Origin: Bacillota bacterium
Lineage (GTDB): Bacteria > Bacillota > Clostridia > Christensenellales > Aristaeellaceae
DNA length: 48,058 nt
Assembly (NCBI GenBank): GCA_023398575.1
Contig: JAEWSC010000080.1
Coordinates: 1 to 48,058, forward strand
Reading direction: 5' to 3'
Shown: positions 1 through 7,520 of the stretch, one piece after another
Layout: each line of letters starts with the position of its first letter
Position numbering within the stretch: the stretch's first letter is position 1
Program-made: the position numbers and the translations under genes
The notes under the pieces: generated by a model
Told to the model about the DNA's origin: nothing
The model's database searches: none
The model's input: the letters and a program-made list of their open reading frames with translations, nothing else

Positions 1-645
1 TCACCCCATCGGCCAACCTGCGGTAGTAGGAGATCACATCCCCGAATACGGCCTTTTTGATCAGGCGGCTTTCGACCTCCTCCGTCACAAATTCACCACG
101 CTTCACCGTCAGGCCGCTCAGGTCCGCACGCTGGGAGAAAAATAATCGTAGGGGGCCAGGTAACCACTCTCTATCAACCATTTTGTGGGGGGGCCTTGAA
201 GCAATTGATGGAATACCTTACCCAGGCCGCCTGATTCCAGCCGGGTGGGAGTGGCGGTGATGCCCACGCACCTGGCCTCGGGAAAAGCCTCCAGCACCTT
301 CAGATAGCTGGTGGCCAGGGCATGGTGGCATTCATCGATCAGGATCAGTTCCGGAGCTTTAAGTCTATCCAGCCTTCTGCATAGGGTCTGTACCATGCCC
401 ACCTGGCAAAACCGCATATCAACGCCATACCGGCGGAATGTGCGGGAGATTTGATCGCAAAGCTCCTTGCGATGGACCAAGAAAAGCACCCGCTTTCCCC
501 GCGCCGTTGTCCGGCTGGCCATGTCCGCCGCAATGAGGCTTTTCCCGCCGCCGCATCCCAGTACGATGCAAGGTCGCTGAGCACCGTTTAGCCATGCTTC
601 CCGGACCTTGTCCACCAGCTCCGTTTGATAATGACGCAATTCCAT
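1..645 (-). pseudogene. Phage DEAD/DEAH-box helicase, frameshifted and running off the left edge
   Basis: Superfamily 2 DNA/RNA helicase of the kind found in prophage replication modules. Seen: Walker A GCGGGKS near residue 30, the DECHH Walker B/motif II, and motif III-like TATP. The open frame stops at 118-120 after the residues SPSVRT. In the next frame the family-like sequence resumes at once (DLSGLTVKRGEFV, then EEVESRLIKKAVFGD) and stays open to base 1. One missing base around 125-131 explains this. It is either a real inactivating mutation or a sequencing error. The gene starts 3 nt after the upstream ATPase gene, so it belongs to the same leftward operon. The C-terminal helicase domain lies outside the window. 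Confidence 0.8.
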
Positions 646-648
646 GGA

Positions 649-1338
649 TCAGACCTTCTGATCCTGCCGGGCCAGCAGATCGCTTTGCAGGCAGCCTTTC
701 CGGCTATCGTACTGATTTTTGGCGTACATGCTGTTTGTGGCTGAAAAGAGAATGCCCCGCGTACCGTCCTCCTTGATGGCCATACGGCCTACCACGTTGC
801 ACAGGCCACAAATGTTGTTATTGATCTTCCGGTTGATTTGTGGAGCGTACCGGTTGAATATCTGTCCTTCTGGGGTTTGAAAATCCTCCACCGCCTCCCA
901 GGCAGTCCAGATGAGGTTGATGCCTAGTGTTTTTAGATACCGAAGGGAATTCACAATTTTGAACTGCATGAACTGGTAATCTGCCTGGGAAGGAATGCCG
1001 TTGTTCTTCCCGGCCTTGCCCAGGGAGGATAAGATACAGCGTTCCAACTCAGATATATTATCGATGCAGATATTGTCATACTGTCCCTTACAGTCTTGTA
1101 CCACTTCCAGCAGAATGGAATTCCAATTATTCCAGGTATCGATGTTGTTCACATAGCAGATGGCGATGTTCCCGGCGTTGGGCATATCCTTCAACACGCC
1201 GGTGGTCCTGTCTACATCAAACACCAGCGTGCGCCCCGGCAGGTGCCCCAGCACCGTGGTCTTGCCCATCCCTGGTGCCCCATAAATAATTGCGGTCATT
1301 GGTGATGGGTTAATTTGATCCGCTATCGTTGTAACCAT
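649..1338 (-). CDS. Sak4-like phage recombination ATPase (phage nucleotide-binding protein)
   Basis: A 229-residue P-loop ATPase with Walker A GAPGMGKT at residues 20-27 and a Walker B-like strand ending NICIDNIS. Size and motif layout fit the TIGR01618 phage nucleotide-binding family, which includes the RecA-core single-strand annealing protein Sak4. By family knowledge it would promote annealing or strand exchange in phage recombination. Its ATG overlaps the stop of the Gam-like gene by one base (TAATG) and follows a GGGAGG-type ribosome binding site, so translation is probably coupled. The helicase gene follows 3 nt downstream. Function is inferred from motifs and position. Confidence 0.8.
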   Translation of the reverse strand: MVTTIADQINPSPMTAIIYGAPGMGKTTVLGHLPGRTLVFDVDRTTGVLKDMPNAGNIAICYVNNIDTWNNWNSILLEVVQDCKGQYDNICIDNISELERCILSSLGKAGKNNGIPSQADYQFMQFKIVNSLRYLKTLGINLIWTAWEAVEDFQTPEGQIFNRYAPQINRKINNNICGLCNVVGRMAIKEDGTRGILFSATNSMYAKNQYDSRKGCLQSDLLARQDQKV

Positions 1339-1880
1339 TATTTCACCCTCCCGTCTTTGAGTTTCACCTGGAAAACAGGCGGATTTTGTGCGACCGTTAC
1401 TGCGCTGACGATTTCTCCTGTCTCTGTATCAACAAGTGCGCCATCGACAACCTTTGTAAATGGCTTGAAGTCAGACCACATCGGCTTTTCCACCGTTTTG
1501 ATCATGTTCTGCCTTCCAGCATTTTTGAGATACTCCACAAGCTGCTGATCATCATATTTGTAAGTTGGCGTCATCGTCTTTCGAATCAGGTCAGCATCAG
1601 GGAGAGCGTATTTCTCTTGGGTTGGAGTTGTTCGCTTTGGACATGTGTCGAAGTATGTTTCCAATAAGAATGTTAGGTAGGCAATATCCCCATCCAGGCT
1701 TTCCTGAAGTTTGCGAAGCTGCTCCTGATAATGATAAGCCCACATCTCCTTCGACTGTTCCGCTTCACGGATCTTACGGATCGCCCATTGAGCTTTGCAG
1801 TCATCGGTAATTTTGAAAGCAGGCCTTTCATTCTCTTCAGATAGATGTATACCGGGCTGATATTCCTGCGACTGATCCAT
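1338..1880 (-). CDS. Host-nuclease inhibitor Gam-like protein
   Basis: A 180-residue, charged, helical protein. The stretch from FKITDDCKAQW through the central helices to YDDQQLVEYLKNAG resembles the Gam-like proteins of Firmicutes phages (Mu Gam family), which bind double-stranded DNA ends and shield them from host exonucleases. The long alpha-helical middle (residues 30-75) and the small C-terminal domain fit that fold. A GGGG-containing ribosome binding site lies 6-7 nt before the ATG. It sits directly upstream of the Sak4-like gene, the usual pairing in phage recombination modules. No catalytic motif is expected. Confidence 0.75.
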   Translation of the reverse strand: MDQSQEYQPGIHLSEENERPAFKITDDCKAQWAIRKIREAEQSKEMWAYHYQEQLRKLQESLDGDIAYLTFLLETYFDTCPKRTTPTQEKYALPDADLIRKTMTPTYKYDDQQLVEYLKNAGRQNMIKTVEKPMWSDFKPFTKVVDGALVDTETGEIVSAVTVAQNPPVFQVKLKDGRVK

Positions 1881-1892
1881 AACAATCCCCCA

Positions 1893-2099
1893 TTAAGCAA
1901 TATCCTCTGGCTGTACGCCGGACAGCATGCATATGCGTATAGCATCCTTTACCGGCATTAACCGCTGACCATTCACAGCTGCAAGGAGAGAATCATAAGC
2001 AACCTTCCCTTGCCTGGATAATTCCATTACGGACATACCGCTTGTCCGAATCACACGATGCAATATGTTGGCGCCAATTTTCAAAGTGCGTTCATCCAT
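1893..2099 (-). CDS. Small phage protein with helix-turn-helix-like region
   Basis: A 68-residue protein with a good ribosome binding site (GAGGTG) before its ATG. The segment VMELSRQGKVAYDSLLAAVNG reads like a Cro/XRE-type helix-turn-helix, followed by a short helix and an acidic end. It lies between the Gam-like gene and another small gene, all leftward and tightly packed. I do not recognise a named family. A role in early gene control is a guess. Confidence 0.6.
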   Translation of the reverse strand: MDERTLKIGANILHRVIRTSGMSVMELSRQGKVAYDSLLAAVNGQRLMPVKDAIRICMLSGVQPEDIA

Positions 2100-2111
2100 G
2101 CGATGTACACC

Positions 2112-2465
2112 TCATACAACAAATTTTCTACCCCGCCGCTTCTGTTTGGTCGTGAAGTTATTCTGCTTGGGGTTCTCGATGTACTGAGCAATAGAACGCA
2201 CATCCACCAACCCATCTCCGGCAGCCAGAAGGCGGCCATCGCTCAGCATAATCTGAATCGTCTTTGTGCTTCTGCCCAGGATTGTGGATGCTTTCGTTTT
2301 CGTACAACATTCACCATACAAGAACGCCATGCGGTCAGCCCGCTCTTTTGCCATGGCTTCCCTACTCCAAATTCCCTCCTGTATGGCTTCCTCCACAGAG
2401 GAAAGGCGCCGGTTCATATCTGCCAGAAGCCTATCCCCTGCGTCCGGCATGTTACCTGTCTTCAT
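2112..2465 (-). CDS. Phage hypothetical protein, helical, with C-terminal basic tail
   Basis: About 117 residues when started at the ATG at 2465, chosen because AAGAGGAG lies 6-8 nt upstream; a longer frame to 2588 has no such site. The N-terminal half is a likely coiled coil (DRLLADMNRRLSSVEEAIQE). The middle resembles a DNA-binding excisionase-type fold (KASTILGRSTKTIQIMLSDG, then LVDVRSIAQYI). The tail KQKRRGRKF is very basic. It overlaps the upstream Cro-like gene by 14 nt. DNA binding is plausible; the function is unknown. Confidence 0.55.
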   Translation of the reverse strand: MKTGNMPDAGDRLLADMNRRLSSVEEAIQEGIWSREAMAKERADRMAFLYGECCTKTKASTILGRSTKTIQIMLSDGRLLAAGDGLVDVRSIAQYIENPKQNNFTTKQKRRGRKFVV

Positions 2466-2712
2466 GGTGATACTCCTCTTCTTCGTATGTGATCTTTGCA
2501 TCACATTCTTGGGCTGTAAAGACATCCACCCCGTTAAACGGCAGAATCGACCTAACCTTGTTTCTTTCGCGGATAGAGAAATCTGCATTACCCAATACCT
2601 TTTTCTCCCATAATTCCACTGTCATGCCAAGCTTTCCAGCCATTGTATCCGCTGTTTCACCATGGAATTGCATCGCCATAGTTACCAAGTGATATGGGTG
2701 GTGTCTCAACAT
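2452..2712 (-). CDS. Cro-like phage regulator, first leftward gene
   Basis: A small protein whose middle (ADTMAGKLGMTVELWEKKVLG) has helix-turn-helix spacing like DUF739/Cro-type proteins. It is the first gene of the leftward early operon, facing the CI-like repressor across a shared control region, which is where Cro normally sits. I prefer the ATG at 2712 because GGAGG lies upstream (spacing about 11 nt). An in-frame ATG at 2736 gives 94 residues but lacks a ribosome binding site. Assignment rests on position and a weak motif. Confidence 0.5.
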   Translation of the reverse strand: MLRHHPYHLVTMAMQFHGETADTMAGKLGMTVELWEKKVLGNADFSIRERNKVRSILPFNGVDVFTAQECDAKITYEEEEYHHEDR

Positions 2713-2744
2713 AAGCTCTTTATCCTCCGTTCGCATTTAGTTCG

Positions 2745-2865
2745 CGTGACGCCTTGGTCACGTATATCATACTTCCACGACCGTGCTGTTGTCAACACAT
2801 TACTTGTGTGCATAATGTGGAATATCTTGTTTTGTGTTGCGCATTCATCACGTTCGTGCTATGAT
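2745..2865. promoter_or_regulatory. Divergent prophage promoters with two inverted repeats (likely repressor operators)
   Basis: Leftward promoter: -35 TTGACA (2790-2795), 18-nt spacer, -10 TATGAT (2766-2771). Rightward promoter: TTGCGC (2837-2842), 17-nt spacer, TATGAT (2860-2865). Two perfect inverted repeats flank the leftward promoter: CGTGAC-6-GTCACG (2745-2762) and CACATTA-10-TAATGTG (2796-2819). The layout matches a lysis/lysogeny switch. The repeats differ from each other, so different proteins (CI-like and Cro-like) may use them. Operator function is inferred. Confidence 0.6.
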
Positions 2866-2884
2866 ACGGAAAGGAGGGATAAAT

Positions 2885-3262
2885 ATGACGAAAGATACGA
2901 TAGGCGACCGCCTACGGCAGTGCAGACACGAAAAAGGTCTGACACAAGAGGAAGTATTGGAAGCATTACGCACACGCTTCAACTTTGCAGTAGCAAGGGA
3001 AACGTTGTCCAAATGGGAGAACAACAAACAGGAGCCTTCCATCTTCCCCGTAAACTGCCTTGCCAAGATTTACAACGTCACCTCGGATTTTTTAATCGAT
3101 GGTGAGGTAGCAAAACCTGTGGCAAAGGAACCGGAAAATGAAAGAATCACCATCCTGGCCCGTGCCGCAAGGCACATGAATGTGGAGGATCAGGTCAAAT
3201 TAGTTGAAATGGCCAAGTTAATGTTTAAGAAGGCGTTTGACGAGGTCGAAAAGGAGAAATGA
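2885..3262 (+). CDS. CI-like XRE-family prophage repressor
   Basis: A 125-residue protein starting at the ATG behind a strong AAGGAGGG site. Residues 6-65 form an XRE/Cro-CI helix-turn-helix: IGDRLRQCRHEKGLTQEEV, then ARETLSKWENNKQEPS. The rest is a helical tail that may dimerise. There is no peptidase-like LexA/CI C-terminal domain. The ImmA/IrrE-type peptidase gene starts 6 nt downstream, so this repressor is probably inactivated by that enzyme, as in the ICEBs1 ImmR/ImmA pair (known family behaviour). It is transcribed away from the Cro-like gene. Confidence 0.85.
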   Translation: MTKDTIGDRLRQCRHEKGLTQEEVLEALRTRFNFAVARETLSKWENNKQEPSIFPVNCLAKIYNVTSDFLIDGEVAKPVAKEPENERITILARAARHMNVEDQVKLVEMAKLMFKKAFDEVEKEK

Positions 3263-3268
3263 CACGTT

Positions 3269-3910
3269 ATGCAGCATTATCCTAATTATCACCGGGCTGC
3301 ACGGTTGGCTTATAGGACATTGATACACTTAAAGATTGATAAGCTCCCGATTGATATTTTGAGCATATGCTCTCGCTGTAAAGAGACAAAGGTTATGAGC
3401 TTTTCGCAGGCAGAGCAGGAATTTGGCATGCCGGAAGGATACTATTTGGAGAATAGCCCCAGCGATAGTGCCTTCACCATCCGGCGGGATACGGATATAA
3501 AAAAGCAATATTTCATTTTATATAATAACGACCGCTTTTATAACAGTGTGGCGCGGCTGCGGTTTTCGCTTGCCCATGAATTGGGACATATTTTGATGCA
3601 GCATGAAACCGGCCACGTTTTTTCAGAAATGGAAGCTAACTGTTTCGCCCAGCATCTTCTCTGCCCCGCTCCTCTGGTCGAGGAAATGAAGCTGGAAGAT
3701 GAATCAGGGATTGGACAATTGTCCTTGTTCTTTGGGGTATCCCGGAGCATGGCAAGCATTGTGGTAAAAGACCTTAATCGCCTGCTCCAGTATGTGGACC
3801 CGGACATGTACCAGGGCATACGAGATACCTTCAGGCTGGAGCTGGAAACTGACAAAGCCATGAACCTGTATGGCAATGTGTTCAGCCGGATGGTTGCCAA
3901 GCTCGGATAA
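3269..3910 (+). CDS. ImmA/IrrE-family metallo-endopeptidase (anti-repressor)
   Basis: A 213-residue zinc peptidase: HELGH at residues 103-107, and EANCFAQHLLCP from residue 122, which gives the third zinc ligand and matches the family signature. Family members cut and inactivate a neighbouring XRE repressor when DNA damage or other signals appear. The gene follows the repressor by 6 nt, so the two form an immunity operon. A downstream hairpin (GGGATTC/GAATCCC, 3911-3933) has no T-run and may only be a weak transcription barrier. Confidence 0.88.
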   Translation: MQHYPNYHRAARLAYRTLIHLKIDKLPIDILSICSRCKETKVMSFSQAEQEFGMPEGYYLENSPSDSAFTIRRDTDIKKQYFILYNNDRFYNSVARLRFSLAHELGHILMQHETGHVFSEMEANCFAQHLLCPAPLVEEMKLEDESGIGQLSLFFGVSRSMASIVVKDLNRLLQYVDPDMYQGIRDTFRLELETDKAMNLYGNVFSRMVAKLG

Positions 3911-4056
3911 GGGATTCATTTAGCCGGAATCCCAAAACAATGAAAACCCGCCGCTGGGCTGGCACCCTGCGGCAGGCGATACAAACCCCTACCCCCACTA
4001 CTACGAAAGGGCTGGCTTTGCTATATCATTGTATCACAGCCCGGAAAGGAACACAA

Positions 4057-5241
4057 ATGCCAACAAAGCAAAAGAATGGCCTCTACCGGGCCAAGGTCCG
4101 CATCGGTGTGGACCAAGACGGAAAGGAGATCGTAAAGTACGCCTCAGCAAAAACAATGAAGCAGCTTGAGAAAGAAAAGGCGACAATCATTTCAACATAC
4201 CTTGACGGCTCCAGAGAATGCGAGGATTGCCTGTTTCAGGTATATGTATCACAATGGTACAACACTTCAAAAAAGCCGTTTATCAGGGAAGCCTCCCGCG
4301 AGAGTTATGAAACAATGCTTAATAAATACATGATTCCTGCATTTGGCGAACGGCAGATGCGAGCCATACGGGCCATTGAACTGCAAAAATGGCTCAATGA
4401 TACCTGCGGAGGACGAAGCAACACCTTTATCACGATAGCCATCGCTATATTCAAACACTCCTTCGCCACAGCTCACGCCGATGGCTTCATTCCCAGGAAT
4501 GTTGCTGCTGCCCTGAAAAAGCCACCAAAAGGCGAACCCAGGGAGAAGCGCGCCTTCACTCAGGTAGAAGCAGCCTCCATCCTCCGCACGATGGAAACAC
4601 ACCCCGAAGGTTTACTATTTGGAGTTTTATACGGTCTGGGTGTTAGACGCGGGGAAGCACTTGGCTTACAATGGAGGGATATAGACTTCGGAAAGAAGGA
4701 AGCCCATGTACAACGGGATATAGACTTTCGGACCGGGAAGGAGGACGAACTGAAGACTGATGCGGCAGACCGTTATATCCCGATCCCTGAATTTCTGCTC
4801 AAGCTCCTGGACAATCAGCGCGGCATCGGGGATACCTACATATTCCACAGCGCTGATGGCAGCCCACTGAGCAAGGCTAGCTTTGAGCGCATGTACATAC
4901 GCCTCATGGTTGACGCAGGCCTGGCAGTTCCAAAGGAAAGAAAGTTCTCAAAAAAAGTCAAGAAAAAGCCGGATGAATGGGACAGTGCTTGGGACATTCG
5001 TTCCAAGTGGACTACCCCACTTACAGCGCACTACTTCCGCCACAACTATATAACAATGCTCTATCACGCTGGGTTTGACGCCGTAACTACCATGCGTATT
5101 GTTGGACATACAGATTATCAGACAACTGTAAACATTTACACCCACTTGCAAAGCCAACACCATGAGCAGGTCAAAAATTCCATCGACACCATCACAGAGA
5201 AGATAAAAACGGATCAGAGATTACTTATGATCGCTAGGTAA
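4057..5241 (+). CDS. int: Tyrosine-family site-specific integrase
   Basis: 394 residues when started at the ATG at 4057, which has AAAGGA upstream; the longer frame from 3940 has no ribosome binding site and encodes an unlikely leader. The N-terminal 45 residues look like an AP2-type arm-binding domain (Tn916 Int type), followed by a SAM-like core-binding domain. Catalytic residues seen, numbered from this start: R197 (GVRRGEAL), K233, H325 and R328 (HYFR), H351 (VGH), and nucleophile Y361 (VNIYTH). All are intact. It points towards the tRNA-Lys gene, and arm-type repeats lie 160 nt downstream. The 146 nt upstream hold GC-rich inverted repeats, for example around 3950-3973. Confidence 0.92.
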   Translation: MPTKQKNGLYRAKVRIGVDQDGKEIVKYASAKTMKQLEKEKATIISTYLDGSRECEDCLFQVYVSQWYNTSKKPFIREASRESYETMLNKYMIPAFGERQMRAIRAIELQKWLNDTCGGRSNTFITIAIAIFKHSFATAHADGFIPRNVAAALKKPPKGEPREKRAFTQVEAASILRTMETHPEGLLFGVLYGLGVRRGEALGLQWRDIDFGKKEAHVQRDIDFRTGKEDELKTDAADRYIPIPEFLLKLLDNQRGIGDTYIFHSADGSPLSKASFERMYIRLMVDAGLAVPKERKFSKKVKKKPDEWDSAWDIRSKWTTPLTAHYFRHNYITMLYHAGFDAVTTMRIVGHTDYQTTVNIYTHLQSQHHEQVKNSIDTITEKIKTDQRLLMIAR

Positions 5242-5264
5242 CCGATACTCTCTTAACGAACTCC

Positions 5265-5302
5265 CCCCTTGAAAACACTTGTTTTTCAAGGGGTTTTGCT
5301 TT
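5265..5302 (+). terminator. Rho-independent terminator of the integrase gene
   Basis: CCCCTTGAAAAC pairs with GTTTTTCAAGGGG, followed by TTTTGCTTT. It begins 24 nt after the integrase stop. The right arm and tail nearly repeat the hairpin beside the tRNA (5469-5505), matching at 19 of 20 positions. Confidence 0.8.
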
Positions 5303-5398
5303 ACACGTATTATACTGAAATGAAAATGTATTCATTCCCTATGCAAAAACAGCTTATCTTTCAGATTCGAAAATCCGTTCACGGAATAAGGGCTGAAT

Positions 5399-5421
5399 AA
5401 AAAGTTGCACAAAAGTTGCAC
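5399..5421 (+). repeat. Tandem arm-type repeats, likely integrase binding sites
   Basis: Two direct copies of AAAAGTTGCAC end at 5410 and 5421, with no gap between them. Tyrosine integrases with an N-terminal arm-binding domain use short direct repeats like these beside the crossover core. Position between int and the tRNA fits. No binding data; inference. Confidence 0.55.
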
Positions 5422-5460
5422 AAAGGTTCTGAAAGCACTCAAAAATGGTTACATACCATA

Positions 5461-5500
5461 AATAAAAACCCCTCGAAAACTTAGTGTTTTCAAGGGGTTT
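5461..5500 (-). terminator. Terminator-like hairpin downstream of tRNA-Lys
   Basis: Read leftward, CCCCTTGAAAAC pairs with GTTTTCGAGGGG (one mismatch), then TTTTTATTT. It begins 6 nt past the tRNA 3' end and probably ends tRNA transcription. Whether it is host or prophage DNA depends on where the crossover core lies. Confidence 0.7.
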
Positions 5501-5505
5501 CGCTT

Positions 5506-5581
5506 TGGTACACCATCAGGGACTCGAACCCTGGACACCCTGATTAAGAGTCAGGTGCTCTACCAACTGAGCTAATGGTGC
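5506..5581 (-). tRNA. tRNA-Lys (CTT)
   Basis: A 76-nt cloverleaf read on the minus strand. The acceptor stem is GCACCAT with ATGGTGT, then discriminator A and an encoded CCA. The D arm is GCTC/GAGC. The anticodon arm is CCTGA-CTCTTAA-TCAGG, so the anticodon is CTT (codon AAG). The T arm is CAGGG-TTCGAGT-CCCTG. It is intact despite the prophage at its 3' end, which means the integrated element restored the end of the gene. Confidence 0.97.
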
Positions 5582-5666
5582 GCATGAAAACTGCACAGTT
5601 TCACTAACGTAATTAATTATCCATTGTGCATCATGTTGCTTTATGTTTTCAGCGGCAACAGAATTT

Positions 5667-5694
5667 ATTATACTCATTCTCGCGCAACTGTCAA
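5667..5694 (-). promoter_or_regulatory. Consensus promoter of tRNA-Lys
   Basis: On the minus strand: -35 TTGACA (5689-5694), 16-nt spacer, -10 TATAAT (5667-5672). Both hexamers are perfect. The start would be about 80 nt before the mature tRNA, giving a long 5' leader for RNase P to remove. Confidence 0.8.
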
Positions 5695-6161
5695 GTGTTT
5701 TTTTACATCGATCAAATTATTTCTTGCACGATCCCCATTGTAAATTCAATTGCCACCTACAGGCTGGTATACTGTTAGGTTAGGTAGTGATATCTGCATT
5801 TGGTTGGGAAGGGTGCGGAGCGGACTTCGCACCCCGATGCGTGTATCGCTCCTCGACTTTGTCCCAATGTATCGCTTGGGACAACTTGACTCAGCAGGTG
5901 TCTATTGACAACTCCCCACTATGAATTCATCTATGTTCCCTATTTGGGATCTCTTTTACGATGCATAGCGGCTTGTTCACACACAAGTTTTTCAGGTTTC
6001 TTTCTGTTTCTCATACGTCGATTATATCATAAAAAGTTTTATTGTTCTGGTCATGCGCTTTGGCTTTGTTGGGGAAGCATCAATTATTTCATATGTTCTG
6101 TTTCACCCTTTCCCACCTCAATTCTTTCCACTTAGAATTTGCGGTTGCATTTTATGCCCTG
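5695..6161. other. Intergenic region with two hairpins, no gene seen
   Basis: Between the tRNA promoter and hisIE. Two compact inverted repeats stand out: GGGTGCG/CGCACCC (5811-5834) and GTCCCAA/TTGGGAC (5861-5882), with a repeated TGTATCGCT motif around them. No ribosome binding site precedes a credible open frame. I see no terminator directly after hisIE. A small RNA is possible but unsupported. Confidence 0.4.
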
Positions 6162-6788
6162 TTAGCGGCGCTTTTCAAGCTCCGCCCAAAGCTCCATAGG
6201 CGTCAAGCCTTGGTTGAATAGAAGCACCAGCAAATGATATACAAGGTCCGCCGCCTCATAGCGCAGCTCGTCACGGCTGCCCTTGACTGCTGCGATGATT
6301 GACTCGGAAGCCTCTTCCCCCACCTTCTTGCAGATTTTCTCTACACCCTTGTCCAAAAGATAATTTGTATAGCTGCCTTCCTTTGGATGCAGCTTGCGGT
6401 CCGCGATGACATTATATACTTCCTGCAGAATATAAGGCGATGGCACCTTTCCACTGCCCTCTACCAGGCTGACCAACTCATTAAAAAAGCAGGAATACTC
6501 TCCCGTATGGCAGGCAGCCCCTGTTTGCTCCACCATCATTAAAAGGGAGTCACCATCACAATCGTAATGGATGGCACGCACCTTTTGTATATGCCCGGAG
6601 GTCTCTCCTTTTTTCCATAATGCCTGCCGGCTGCGGCTATAATACACGGCGTAGCCTGTGTCCAGCGTCAACTGCAAGGATTCCTTGCTCATATAGGCCA
6701 GCATTAAAACGGTGCCGGTCTTGATGTCCTGCGCAATTGCAGGCACAAGCCCCTTTTCATCAAACTTGATCTGCGTAATATCCAACAT
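6162..6788 (-). CDS. hisIE: Bifunctional phosphoribosyl-AMP cyclohydrolase / phosphoribosyl-ATP pyrophosphatase
   Basis: 208 residues. The N-terminal half is the cyclohydrolase (HisI): YYSRSRQALWKKGETSGH and the metal-site residues in YDCDGDSLL and CHTGEYSCFF. The C-terminal half (about residue 112 on) is the pyrophosphatase (HisE): a MazG-like helical bundle with KVGEEASE and DLVYHLLVLL. Together they catalyse steps 2 and 3 of histidine synthesis in the cytoplasm. I start at the second ATG (6788), which has proper spacing from AAAGGAGG; the first ATG abuts that site. It is the last gene of the operon, 12 nt after hisA. Confidence 0.95.
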   Translation of the reverse strand: MLDITQIKFDEKGLVPAIAQDIKTGTVLMLAYMSKESLQLTLDTGYAVYYSRSRQALWKKGETSGHIQKVRAIHYDCDGDSLLMMVEQTGAACHTGEYSCFFNELVSLVEGSGKVPSPYILQEVYNVIADRKLHPKEGSYTNYLLDKGVEKICKKVGEEASESIIAAVKGSRDELRYEAADLVYHLLVLLFNQGLTPMELWAELEKRR

Positions 6789-6800
6789 GTTCATCCTCCT

Positions 6801-7520
6801 TTATATCAAAAGCGCTTCATCCAAAGTAAATGCACCGGAATACAGTGCCTTGCCCACGATTGCGCCTGCACAGCCGACTGTTTTCAAAGCTGAAAGATCG
6901 CTTAGCTGTGCGATGCCGCCCGATGCAATCACAGGGATGGATACCTGCCTGGCAAGCTCCTGGGTAGCGATTGTATTGGGACCGGTTAACATACCATCTC
7001 GTGATATATCAGTATAGATAATGGCTGCGACACCCGCAGCGGCCATGCCGCTGGCAAGCTCTATGGCGGACACTGTACTCACATCTATCCACCCCCTGAC
7101 AGCTACCAGGCCATCCTTGGCATCGATACCGGAGGCGATTTTGCCAGGATACATACTACAAGCTTTTTTCACCAACTCAGGCTGTGTGATGGCCACTGTA
7201 CCTAGAATGCAGCGGGCAATCCCCCATTGTTCCAGCCGGATTTGAATATCCTCCATGGAGCGTATGCCGCCACCCAACTGCACAGGACCTTGAAAGGCCT
7301 TGACCATCTGCAGTATGGTTTCGCCCTGACTGCTTTGCCCGTCAAAAGCTGCTTCCAAGTCCACCACATGCAGCCATTTGGCGCCTTCGTCATGCCACCT
7401 CTTCGCAAGCTCTACCGGATCGCCGTAATCGGTAACATCTTCCCTGCGTCCCTGACGCAGTCGCACCGCCCGGCCGCCCAAAAGATCAATCGCCGGATAG
7501 ACCGTAAACACTTGCTGCAT
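6801..7520 (-). CDS. hisA: ProFAR isomerase (HisA)
   Basis: 239 residues, the usual length. It is a TIM barrel with the start YPAIDLLGGRAVRL, QLGGGIRS in the first half, and VIASGGIAQLSDL in the second, the two phosphate-binding repeats of the HisA/HisF family. It converts ProFAR to PRFAR. The next enzyme, imidazole glycerol phosphate synthase (HisH/HisF), would normally be encoded on both sides of this gene, but both are missing here. The start ATG overlaps the hisB stop by one base (TGATG), indicating coupled translation; AAAGGAG lies upstream. Confidence 0.95.
   Translation of the reverse strand: MQQVFTVYPAIDLLGGRAVRLRQGRREDVTDYGDPVELAKRWHDEGAKWLHVVDLEAAFDGQSSQGETILQMVKAFQGPVQLGGGIRSMEDIQIRLEQWGIARCILGTVAITQPELVKKACSMYPGKIASGIDAKDGLVAVRGWIDVSTVSAIELASGMAAAGVAAIIYTDISRDGMLTGPNTIATQELARQVSIPVIASGGIAQLSDLSALKTVGCAGAIVGKALYSGAFTLDEALLI

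Larger units (their letters stand above)
1..5505. mobile_element. Prophage, integration/immunity/recombination end (partial)
   Basis: The block joins typical temperate-phage genes: leftward helicase, Sak4-like ATPase, Gam-like protein and Cro-like gene; rightward CI-like repressor, ImmA/IrrE peptidase and tyrosine integrase. It stops beside the 3' end of tRNA-Lys, a usual integration target. The rest of the phage must lie left of the window, so structural genes, size and the far attachment site are unseen. The exact right boundary is inferred; I place it at the tRNA 3' end because the integrase and its arm-type repeats sit just inside. An integrative plasmid-like element is possible, but the Gam/Sak4/helicase set argues for a phage. 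Confidence 0.8.

Noticed and set aside
5399..5421. Start of a CRISPR array
   Set aside because: Only two adjacent 11-bp repeats with no spacers; better explained as integrase arm sites. No CRISPR array seen anywhere in the window.
5905..6135. 76-codon rightward open frame before the his operon
   Set aside because: No ribosome binding site, unusual composition and no family resemblance; likely chance.
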